Assembly: GCA_028292305.1 (NCBI GenBank)
Contig: JAQGMQ010000262.1
Span: 1 to 5,789 of the forward strand
From: Rhodoferax sp.
GTDB taxonomy: Bacteria > Pseudomonadota > Gammaproteobacteria > Burkholderiales > Burkholderiaceae_C
Length of the DNA: 5,789 bases
Direction: 5' to 3'
Positions 1 to 5,518 of the stretch are shown here, in pieces. The notes beneath the pieces were generated by a model, which was given only the letters and a program-made list of their open reading frames with translations, did not search any database and was not told where the DNA came from. Made by a program: the position numbers and the translations under genes. Positions within the stretch are counted from its first letter, which is position 1, and every line of letters starts with the position of its first letter.

Positions 1-1
1 C

Positions 2-1072
2 GAGTTCATGGCCTGCCACTACCTGATTCCCGACATCGTGGGCGCCGGTTATGCCGCGTGGTCGCAGTCGCCCCGGTCGGTGGGCAACGACCTGCGGCTC
101 GAGCATGAGTTCGCGCTGCACGACGTGGCCGCCGGCCTGGCCTACCTGAAGGCGCGCGGCTACCGGCGCATCGTGCTGCTGGGCAACTCGGGGGGCGCCG
201 GGCTCTACGCCTTCTACACGCAGCAGGCCGGCCTGCCCGGCGCGCAGCGCATCGCAAAGACACCCGGCGGCAAACCCACCGGGCTGGCCACGCTCGAGAT
301 GCCGGCGGTGGACGGCCTGGTGTTCGTCGGCCCGCACCCCGGCCAGGGCGCGCTGCTGCTGAACTGCATCGACCCGTCCGTGGCCGACGAGGCCGACCCG
401 CTGTCGGTCGACCCGGCGCTGGACCCGCTCGACCCGGCCAACGGTTATGCCGGTGCCGCGGCTACGCGTTACGACCCGGCCTTCGTCGCCCGTTACCGCG
501 CCGCACAGCAAGCGCGCGTGGCTCGCATCGACGCGCGGGCCCGCGGCCTGATCGCCGAACGGCTGGCGGCCCGCCAGCGCGTCAAGGCCGCCGGCGCACA
601 GGCCTCGGCGGAAGACCGGCGCATCGCCGCCCACACGCCGATCATCAACGTCTGGCGCACCGATGGCGACCTGCGTTGCTTCGACCTGGCGCTGGACCCA
701 TCAGCGCGCAAGTTCGGCTCGCTGTGGGGTGCCGAGCCGTATGCGTCGAACTACGGCGCCGTCGGTTTTGCGCGCCAGTGCACGCCGGAGAGCTGGTTGT
801 CCACCTGGTCCGGCCTGTCGTCCAACGCCAGCCTGGCCAAGACCGCGGGCGCGTTGACGCAGCCGGTGCTGATCGTCGAATACACCGGCGACCAGGCCTG
901 CTTCCCGGGCGACGTGGACCGCATCGCCGCGGCCATCGCCTCCCCGCGCAAGACCCGCCACCGCGTGCGCGGCGACCACCACGGCCGCGCATTGGCGCCG
1001 GGTGAAGCCCCGGGCCGCCTGGAGGCCGGCCGGCTGCTGGCGGGATGGCTGCGGGACAGCTTTCCGCTTTGA
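2..1072 (+). CDS. alpha/beta hydrolase, 5'-truncated by window edge
   Basis: The reading frame is open to the left edge (codons begin at base 2), so the true start lies outside. Numbering from the first in-frame Met (base 8) gives 354 residues. The nucleophile elbow GNSGG lies at 59-63 (Ser61), after a hydrophobic strand (RRIVLLGN). Likely partners are Asp295 (TGDQACFPGD, after strand PVLIVEYT) and His324 or His325 (GDHHG), so the triad looks complete. Between them lies a long cap region, about 95-280, with a conserved-looking stretch (HPGQG, then IDPSVADEADPLSVDPALDPLDPANG at about 110-146) and a charged, Arg/Ala-rich helical segment at about 160-207. The missing N-terminal part should hold the first strands and the oxyanion-hole loop. 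The substrate cannot be read from sequence. As a neighbour of an aromatic-acid CoA operon it could be an esterase releasing the aromatic acid or a hydrolase acting after ring opening; both are inference. The fold is confident, the role is not. Confidence 0.85.
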   Translation, partial: EFMACHYLIPDIVGAGYAAWSQSPRSVGNDLRLEHEFALHDVAAGLAYLKARGYRRIVLLGNSGGAGLYAFYTQQAGLPGAQRIAKTPGGKPTGLATLEMPAVDGLVFVGPHPGQGALLLNCIDPSVADEADPLSVDPALDPLDPANGYAGAAATRYDPAFVARYRAAQQARVARIDARARGLIAERLAARQRVKAAGAQASAEDRRIAAHTPIINVWRTDGDLRCFDLALDPSARKFGSLWGAEPYASNYGAVGFARQCTPESWLSTWSGLSSNASLAKTAGALTQPVLIVEYTGDQACFPGDVDRIAAAIASPRKTRHRVRGDHHGRALAPGEAPGRLEAGRLLAGWLRDSFPL

Positions 1073-1100
1073 GTTCGTCGCCTTGCCACGGCGCGGCTCC

Positions 1101-1142
1101 CCTTCTTCACCTTCTTCACCTTCTTCACCTTCTTCACCTTCT
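1101..1142. repeat. 9-base tandem repeat (CCTTCTTCA) x 4.7
   Basis: Four perfect copies of CCTTCTTCA (1101-1109, 1110-1118, 1119-1127, 1128-1136) are followed by a partial copy, CCTTCT (1137-1142). The array lies in the 88-base gap between the hydrolase stop and the VOC start and ends 18 bases before the VOC start codon. It is part of a 50-base stretch (1097-1146) without a single G on the + strand. The unit is a multiple of three, so copy-number change would alter leader length without shifting a frame. I see no repeat like it elsewhere in the window. Confidence 0.95.
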
Positions 1143-1150
1143 CTTCGAAC

Positions 1151-1154
1151 GGAG
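1151..1154 (+). promoter_or_regulatory. ribosome binding site of the VOC gene
   Basis: GGAG with 6 bases to the ATG at 1161. This decides the start. The same frame is open upstream to before base 1002, through the tandem repeat, but the upstream part overlaps the hydrolase gene and has no ribosome site of this quality. Confidence 0.75.
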
Positions 1155-1160
1155 TTGCCC

Positions 1161-2081
1161 ATGTCCATCACCACCGCCCCGCGCCTGAAGCTCCAGGGCG
1201 TCGACCACACCGCGCGCCCCACCTGGAAGCTGCGCGAAACCGTCGCCTTCTACCGCGACCAGCTCAGCCTGCCGCTGGTGCATGTGATCTCCGCAAGGGG
1301 CTGGGGGCCGGCCACGCATCCCGACTTCGTGCACTTCTTCTTCGACAGCGGCCACGGCAGCACCATCGCGTTTTTCTACTACCTGGGCAGCGACCAGCCG
1401 GCCACGCTGGACGGCCGCGCCGCCATGAAGCCGCTGCCCGAGGACCATGTGTTCGACGCCACCCACACCGCCTGGCTGGTCGACACCGCCGACGAACTGC
1501 TGGCCTGGAAACAGCGCCTCGAAGGCCAGGGCCTCACGGTGTCGGTGGAGACCCGGCACGAAGTCATCGAGTCGATCTACCTGCGCGACCCGAACGGCTA
1601 TTTCATCGAGATCACGCGCAAGCTGCGTGCGCTCGACGCGGTGGATGCGCATGACGCGGCGCTCACGCTGCAGGCGGCGCTCGAAGCCGAAGACGCGGCG
1701 CTGCAGGCTGGCCGCCGCATGACATCGGTGGATGACATCTGGGCCCGCAAGGCCGTGCTGCTGGACCGGCAACACCGCCGTGGCGGCGACGCCGGCGTGC
1801 GCATCTACGTGCCGAAGGTGGAAGAGTTCGCGGCCCTGGTCAGCGACGCGGCCGCCCGGTCCGAATGCCGCATCGAACCCGGCGACGGCTACGACTGCAT
1901 CGTGGCCGAAGGGCCGCTGGAGTTCCGCCGCAAGACGCTGAGGCTGAAGCCCGCCGTGTGGTACGGCCTCTTCACCGGCGGTGTGCAGGGCCGTATCGAA
2001 GTCTTCGACCGCGACCGCGTGGTGATTGCGCCCGTGGAAGCGCCTGACACAGTGCCAGCCAAGACGTTGGCCAGCGCCTGA
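1161..2081 (+). CDS. VOC-family protein, probable extradiol-type dioxygenase, with extra C-terminal domain
   Basis: 306 residues. The N-terminal half (about 12-156) is one VOC domain made of two beta-alpha-beta3 modules. Module 1 starts at LQGVDHTAR and module 2 at HTAWLVDT. The expected metal ligands are present: His16, His102 and Glu150. The segment 131-150 fits the type I extradiol dioxygenase signature as I remember it (PROSITE PS00082): Thr131-x-His133, five residues, Ile139-Tyr140, Asp143-Pro144, Gly146, Glu150. Tyr140 lies ten residues before the Glu ligand, as the active-site Tyr does in BphC. After a helical, Ala/Glu-rich linker (about 160-185), the C-terminal part (about 186-295) looks beta-rich (VRIYVPKVEEF, then WYGLFTGGVQGRIEVFD). 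I do not recognise it and it shows no second VOC metal site. Its place in a CoA-dependent aromatic operon supports a ring-cleavage or ring-modifying role. Alternatives are a glyoxalase-, isomerase- or epimerase-type VOC enzyme. The family is sure; the reaction is inferred. Confidence 0.85.
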   Translation: MSITTAPRLKLQGVDHTARPTWKLRETVAFYRDQLSLPLVHVISARGWGPATHPDFVHFFFDSGHGSTIAFFYYLGSDQPATLDGRAAMKPLPEDHVFDATHTAWLVDTADELLAWKQRLEGQGLTVSVETRHEVIESIYLRDPNGYFIEITRKLRALDAVDAHDAALTLQAALEAEDAALQAGRRMTSVDDIWARKAVLLDRQHRRGGDAGVRIYVPKVEEFAALVSDAAARSECRIEPGDGYDCIVAEGPLEFRRKTLRLKPAVWYGLFTGGVQGRIEVFDRDRVVIAPVEAPDTVPAKTLASA

Positions 2082-2101
2082 AGCCATCAAGAAGAAAAAA
2101 T

Positions 2102-2106
2102 GGAGA
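2102..2106 (+). promoter_or_regulatory. ribosome binding site that decides the ligase start
   Basis: GGAGA lies 5 bases before the ATG at 2112. A second in-frame ATG at 2100 lies immediately before this site and has only an A/G-rich run (AAGAAGAAAAA) upstream. The 2112 start is therefore preferred, shortening the protein by four residues (META). Confidence 0.65.
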
Positions 2107-2111
2107 CCGCG

Positions 2112-3827
2112 ATGAATCCCATCATCCAGTGCCGCATCGACGGCGTGACCTATGCGCCGGCAGACCGGGCCGCCGCCCATGTGGCCAGCGGCGCGTGGCT
2201 GGCCACCACCGTGGGCGACGCCCTGCGCGCCACCGCGCAGCGCCACCCCGAGCGACCGGCCTTCATCAGCGACGAGCGCAGCGTGAGCTTTGGCGAACTC
2301 GATGAACAGACCGAGCGGCTCGGCGCGGCCTTGCTGCAGCTCGGCCTGCTACCCGGCGACCGCGCCATCTTCCAGCTCGGCACCAACGTCGAGACCGCCA
2401 TCGTGCTGCTGGCCTGCTACAAAGCCGGCATCGTGCCGGTGTGTTCGCTGCCGCAGCACCGCGAGGTCGAGATCGGCCAACTGGCGCGGCAGTCCGGCGC
2501 GCGCGGCTACTTCGTGCAGGCCGACTTCGGGGCCTTCGACCTGGTGGGCTTCGCCCGCGGCATGGCGGCGCGCCACCCGGGGTTGCGGCACCTGGTCGTG
2601 GTGCGCGGCCAGGCCGATGGGGTGGCCGACATGGGCACGCTGATCGACGCCATGCCGCTGGCCGAGGCGCGCACCCGGCTGGCCCGCCTGGCGCTGGGCT
2701 ATGGCGACGTGTTGAGCTTTCAGCTCTCGGGCGGCACCACCGGCGTGCCCAAGATCATTCCGCGCTTCCACGCCGAATACCTGGGCCATTCGACAGCCTG
2801 GATGGCGCGTTACCGCGTCACCGGCGAAAGCCGCGTGATCTGGTCGCTGCCGCTGCTGCACAACGCCGGCCAGCTGTATGCGCTGGTGCCCACGGCGGCA
2901 CACGGCGTCACGACGGTGCTGATGCCCCGTGTGGACATCCGCCGCATGCTGGAACTGATCGAAGCGCACCGCGTCACGCATGCCCTGTCGATCGGCCCGA
3001 TCGCACCGCAGATGATGGCTTATGCCGACGTGGCGCGGCACGACCTGTCGTCACTGCGGCTGTTTGCCACCATGAGCCGCGCCGACGCGCTGGAAGCCCA
3101 CATCGGCGTGCCATGCTCCAACCTGTACGGCATTACCGAAGGCCTGCTGCTCGGCTCGCCGGCCGACGCGCCGGCCTTCGCGCGGCACCACACCCAGGGC
3201 GCCTCGGGCTGCCCGCAGGACGAGGTGCGCCTGCTGGTGCCCGACACCGAAGAACCCACGCCACCGGGCGAAGCCGGCGAGCTGTGTTTCCGCGGCCCGT
3301 CGAGCCTGACCGGCTTCTTCGACAACCCCGAGGCCAACGCGCGGGCCTTCACCGCCGACGGCTTCTACCGCACCGGCGACATGGTGCGCGAACACGTCGC
3401 AGGCGGCCTGCGCTGCTACAGCTTCGAAGGCCGGCTGCGCGACAACATCAACCGTGGCGGCGAGAAGATCGGCTGCGAGGAAGTCGAAGCCTTCATCAGC
3501 CAGCACCCGGCCGTGGCCGACGCCAAACTGGTCGCCATGCCCGATGCCTATTACGGCGAAAAGGGCTGCGTGTACCTCATCGCGCGGCCCGGCCAGACGG
3601 TGCCCGACGTGAAGGCGCTGGCCGCTTTCCTGGTGGGCCGCGGCCTGGCCAAGTACAAGTGCCCGGAACGCATCGAGGTGGTCGACGACTACCCGCTGAC
3701 CCGGGTCGGCAAACTCGACAAGCCGGCATTGAAGCAGCGCATCGCGGCACAGCTTGCGGCGGAGGCCGCGCAAGCTTCGGCAGCCGCAGAAGCCATGCAG
3801 GCCGCCACCGCCGGGAGCGCGCCATGA
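2112..3827 (+). CDS. aryl-acid adenylating enzyme / CoA ligase (salicylyl-AMP or salicylyl-CoA ligase type)
   Basis: 571 residues of the ANL superfamily. It activates an aromatic acid with ATP to the acyl-AMP and, here presumably, on to the CoA thioester. Adenylation motifs in order: P-loop SGGTTGVPK 206-214; YGITEG 339-344; YRTGD 419-423 (ribose-binding Asp423); Arg441 in FEGRLRD; GGEK with Lys452, the hinge/thioester-forming region; and the adenylation lysine Lys534 in TRVGK. From memory, its closest well-known relative is DhbE (2,3-dihydroxybenzoate-AMP ligase): QLSGG.TG..K.IPR.H and the LLHN motif match. His250-Asn251 corresponds to DhbE His234-Asn235, where Asn contacts the 2-hydroxyl, favouring an ortho-hydroxybenzoate such as salicylate. 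At the DhbE Ser240 position it has Tyr256, which is unusual. An Ala-rich tail (about 545-571) extends beyond the usual roughly 540-residue length. No aryl-carrier protein gene is visible, and the next two genes act on CoA esters, so a catabolic role is more likely than a siderophore one. Confidence 0.9.
   Translation: MNPIIQCRIDGVTYAPADRAAAHVASGAWLATTVGDALRATAQRHPERPAFISDERSVSFGELDEQTERLGAALLQLGLLPGDRAIFQLGTNVETAIVLLACYKAGIVPVCSLPQHREVEIGQLARQSGARGYFVQADFGAFDLVGFARGMAARHPGLRHLVVVRGQADGVADMGTLIDAMPLAEARTRLARLALGYGDVLSFQLSGGTTGVPKIIPRFHAEYLGHSTAWMARYRVTGESRVIWSLPLLHNAGQLYALVPTAAHGVTTVLMPRVDIRRMLELIEAHRVTHALSIGPIAPQMMAYADVARHDLSSLRLFATMSRADALEAHIGVPCSNLYGITEGLLLGSPADAPAFARHHTQGASGCPQDEVRLLVPDTEEPTPPGEAGELCFRGPSSLTGFFDNPEANARAFTADGFYRTGDMVREHVAGGLRCYSFEGRLRDNINRGGEKIGCEEVEAFISQHPAVADAKLVAMPDAYYGEKGCVYLIARPGQTVPDVKALAAFLVGRGLAKYKCPERIEVVDDYPLTRVGKLDKPALKQRIAAQLAAEAAQASAAAEAMQAATAGSAP
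3751..3776. repeat. 8-base perfect inverted repeat inside the ligase 3' end
   Basis: AGCTTGCG (3751-3758) and CGCAAGCT (3769-3776) can form an 8-pair stem with a 10-base loop. It lies in the codons of the Ala-rich tail, ending 47 bases before the thioesterase start. No T-run follows, so it is not an intrinsic terminator. It could shape the mRNA around the coupled start or be chance in GC-rich sequence. Confidence 0.5.
3813..3817 (+). promoter_or_regulatory. ribosome binding site of the thioesterase, inside the ligase gene
   Basis: GGGAG with 6 bases to the ATG at 3824, within the last codons of the ligase. The start codon overlaps the ligase stop as ATGA (3824-3827), the classic layout for translational coupling, which should keep ligase and thioesterase output linked. 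Confidence 0.75.
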
Positions 3828-4315
3828 TCGCCACCGAGCAGGTGCTGGGCGAGACGCCGCTGGTGGTGCGCCGCCGCGTGAAATGGGGCGAGTGCGATCC
3901 GGCTGGCGTGGTCTACACCGTGAGCTTTTCCGAATACGTGATCTCGGCCGCCGAGCTGTTCTACGGCGCGCTGTTCCAGACCACGCCGCAGCGCGCCAAA
4001 CAGGCCCAGGGCTTCGGCACGCCGACCCGCGCGCTGGCCTTCGACTTCCAGCGCTCGCTCTGGCCCGATGACGTGTTCGACATGACCGTCACCGTGGCCG
4101 CGGTCCGCCAGCGCAGCTATGTGCTCGACGTGACCGGCCGCACGCCTGAAGGCGCGGTGGTGTTCGTCGCCACGTTGACCCCGGTGTGTGTGGCGCGCGA
4201 CGAGCGCCGTGGCATCGACATCCCCACCGCCTTCCGCGCGGCGCTGGAACGTTACCGCGACGCCTGCGCCGCCGCGCCTGTGCCGACAGCGCCCACCGCC
4301 ACCGTCAGTGCCTGA
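3824..4315 (+). CDS. hotdog-fold acyl-CoA thioesterase, 4-hydroxybenzoyl-CoA thioesterase type (probable gentisyl-CoA thioesterase)
   Basis: 163 residues, a little longer than the usual 140-150 of the family because of an Ala/Pro/Thr-rich tail from about 148. The N-terminal motif RVKWGECDPAGVVY (18-31) matches the active-site segment of Pseudomonas 4-hydroxybenzoyl-CoA thioesterase (WGDCDPAGIVF), placing the catalytic carboxylate at Asp25. The rest fits a single hotdog domain: the long central helix (about 37-51, FSEYVISAAELFYGALF) and strands LAFDFQRSL, FDMTVTVAAV, SYVLDVTGRT and VFVATLTPVCV. It should hydrolyse an aromatic CoA ester in the cytoplasm. Between a DhbE-like ligase and a salicylyl-CoA-type hydroxylase, the most economical substrate is gentisyl-CoA, giving free gentisate and recycling CoA. 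The overlap with the ligase gene supports joint function. The family is secure; the exact substrate is inferred from context. Confidence 0.88.
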   Translation: MIATEQVLGETPLVVRRRVKWGECDPAGVVYTVSFSEYVISAAELFYGALFQTTPQRAKQAQGFGTPTRALAFDFQRSLWPDDVFDMTVTVAAVRQRSYVLDVTGRTPEGAVVFVATLTPVCVARDERRGIDIPTAFRAALERYRDACAAAPVPTAPTATVSA

Positions 4316-4319
4316 CCAT

Positions 4320-4330
4320 CCAACCCAGGA
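4320..4330 (+). promoter_or_regulatory. ribosome binding region of the monooxygenase, same 11-mer as before the receptor gene
   Basis: CCAACCCAGGA is followed after 10 bases by the ATG at 4341. AGGA (4327-4330) is the only Shine-Dalgarno-like match and its spacing is slightly long. The same 11 bases occur at 5499-5509 before the receptor gene. Confidence 0.5.
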
Positions 4331-4340
4331 ACCCACCGCC

Positions 4341-5489
4341 ATGAAAATCGCCATCGTCGGCGCCGGCCCGGCCGGTCTGTATTTCGCGCTGCTCGCCAAG
4401 AAGCACGACCCCACGCACGACATCCACATCTACGAGCAAAACCCGGCCGGCGCCACCTACGGCTGGGGCGTGGTGTTCTCCGACATCGGCCTCGCTTTCC
4501 TGAAGGAGGCCGACCCCGCGTTCTTCGCCGAGTTCACCGCCCACCACGAGCGCTGCGACTACATGGAGGTGGTGCACCAGGGCCACCACGTGCAGATCCA
4601 CGGCAACCACTTCTCACGCACCGCGCGCATCGACATGCTGGACACGCTGCAGCGCGCCTGCGAACGGGTGGGTGTGGGCATCAGCTACGGGCACCGCATC
4701 GACGACGCCGAGGCGCTGGCCGGCCAGGTGGATCTGCTGGTGGCAGCCGACGGCGGCAACAGCGCGGTGCGCCGGCAGTTGGCCGACAGCTTCCGGCCCA
4801 GCTTCGAGAAGCGGCGCAACAAGTTCGCCTGGTACGGCACGCGCCAGCGCTTTCAGCCGGTGTCGCTGATCTTTCGCGAGACGCCGCACGGCGTGTTCAT
4901 CGCCCACAGCTACCAGTACAGCGCCGAGCTCAGCACCTTCCTGGTCGAAGTGGACCCGGACACCTGGCGCCGCGCCGGGCTGGACAGCGCCAGCGAGGAC
5001 CAGAGCCGCCGCTTCTGCGCCGAGGTGTTCGCGCCCGAGTTGGGCGCCAACGAACTGCTGACCAACCGCTCGCTCTGGTTCGAGGCCAACATCGTCAAGA
5101 ACGAACACTGGACCCACGGCAACATCGTGCTGCTCGGCGACGCGTTGCGCACGGTGCATTTTTCGCTCGGCTCGGGCACCCGCATGGCCATGCAGGATGC
5201 GATCGCGCTGCACCGCGGGCTGGCCGCGCACCCCGGCGATCTGCAGGCAGCCTTCGGCGCGTTCGAAGGCGCACGGCGGCCGGCGTCGTCCAGCTTCCAG
5301 CAGGCCGCGGCGAAGAGCCTCGACTGGTACGAACATGTGGCCGACAAGCTGCACCTGGACCCGGTACGTTTTGCCTACGACTACATGCGCCGCACCGGCC
5401 AGGTGAGCCACGCCGACCTGCAGCAGCGCGATCCGCATTTCACCGCGGCCTTCGAGGCGCTGCAGGCCTTGCAGACCGCGCACGCCTGA
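4341..5489 (+). CDS. FAD-dependent monooxygenase, salicylyl-CoA 5-hydroxylase type, stand-alone form
   Basis: 382 residues, a group A flavoprotein hydroxylase. It should use NAD(P)H and O2 to hydroxylate an aromatic CoA thioester; for salicylyl-CoA the product is gentisyl-CoA. FAD-binding motifs: GAGPAG 7-12 with the ribose-binding acid Glu32 (YEQ); the DG motif at Asp137-Gly138 (LLVAADGGNSAVR); the GD motif at Gly266-Asp267 (NIVLLGDALR). Motifs I associate with salicylyl-CoA/2-aminobenzoyl-CoA hydroxylases are GWGVVFSD (41-48), NKFAWYGT (160-167) and HFSLGSGTRMAMQDAIAL (273-290). The larger relatives are bifunctional, about 770 residues, with a C-terminal old-yellow-enzyme reductase. This protein ends where that domain would begin, so a ring-reducing second step is not expected. 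The start at 4341 puts the FAD motif right at the N-terminus, as is usual; the frame is open further upstream but lies over the thioesterase gene. It begins 25 bases after the thioesterase stop. Substrate alternatives are 2-aminobenzoyl-CoA or another ortho-substituted benzoyl-CoA. Confidence 0.88.
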   Translation: MKIAIVGAGPAGLYFALLAKKHDPTHDIHIYEQNPAGATYGWGVVFSDIGLAFLKEADPAFFAEFTAHHERCDYMEVVHQGHHVQIHGNHFSRTARIDMLDTLQRACERVGVGISYGHRIDDAEALAGQVDLLVAADGGNSAVRRQLADSFRPSFEKRRNKFAWYGTRQRFQPVSLIFRETPHGVFIAHSYQYSAELSTFLVEVDPDTWRRAGLDSASEDQSRRFCAEVFAPELGANELLTNRSLWFEANIVKNEHWTHGNIVLLGDALRTVHFSLGSGTRMAMQDAIALHRGLAAHPGDLQAAFGAFEGARRPASSSFQQAAAKSLDWYEHVADKLHLDPVRFAYDYMRRTGQVSHADLQQRDPHFTAAFEALQALQTAHA

Positions 5490-5505
5490 AGAAAACCACC
5501 AACCC

Positions 5506-5510
5506 AGGAG
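5506..5510 (+). promoter_or_regulatory. ribosome binding site of the receptor gene
   Basis: AGGAG with 8 bases to the ATG at 5519, in the 29-base gap after the monooxygenase stop. This supports the start of the truncated last gene and its membership of the operon. Confidence 0.75.
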
Positions 5511-5518
5511 ACCACCCC

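Noticed and set aside
1073..1160. Possible promoter or terminator in the gap before the VOC gene
   Set aside because: TTGCCA at 1084-1089 resembles a -35 box, but no -10-like sequence lies at the right distance. CGCC/GGCG at 1079-1093 gives only a four-pair stem without a T-run.
1134..2246. 370-codon open frame on the - strand opposite the VOC gene
   Set aside because: It lies antisense to a well-supported gene. Its translation is rich in Gly/His/Val repeats with no recognisable domain, as expected from third-position GC bias.
2441..3823. Long + strand extension upstream of the thioesterase start in its own frame
   Set aside because: It overlaps the ligase in another frame and reads as Arg/Ala/Pro-rich sequence. 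The real start at 3824 has a good ribosome site and a normal hotdog N-terminus.
2112..3827. Ligase as part of a siderophore (2,3-dihydroxybenzoate) cluster
   Set aside because: There is no isochorismatase, carrier protein, peptide synthetase or DhbA-like gene. The neighbours are a CoA-ester hydroxylase, a thioesterase and a solute receptor, which indicate catabolism.
4614..5483. 289-codon open frame on the - strand opposite the monooxygenase
   Set aside because: It is a shadow frame of a gene with clear FAD motifs, has no family features and falls entirely inside that gene.
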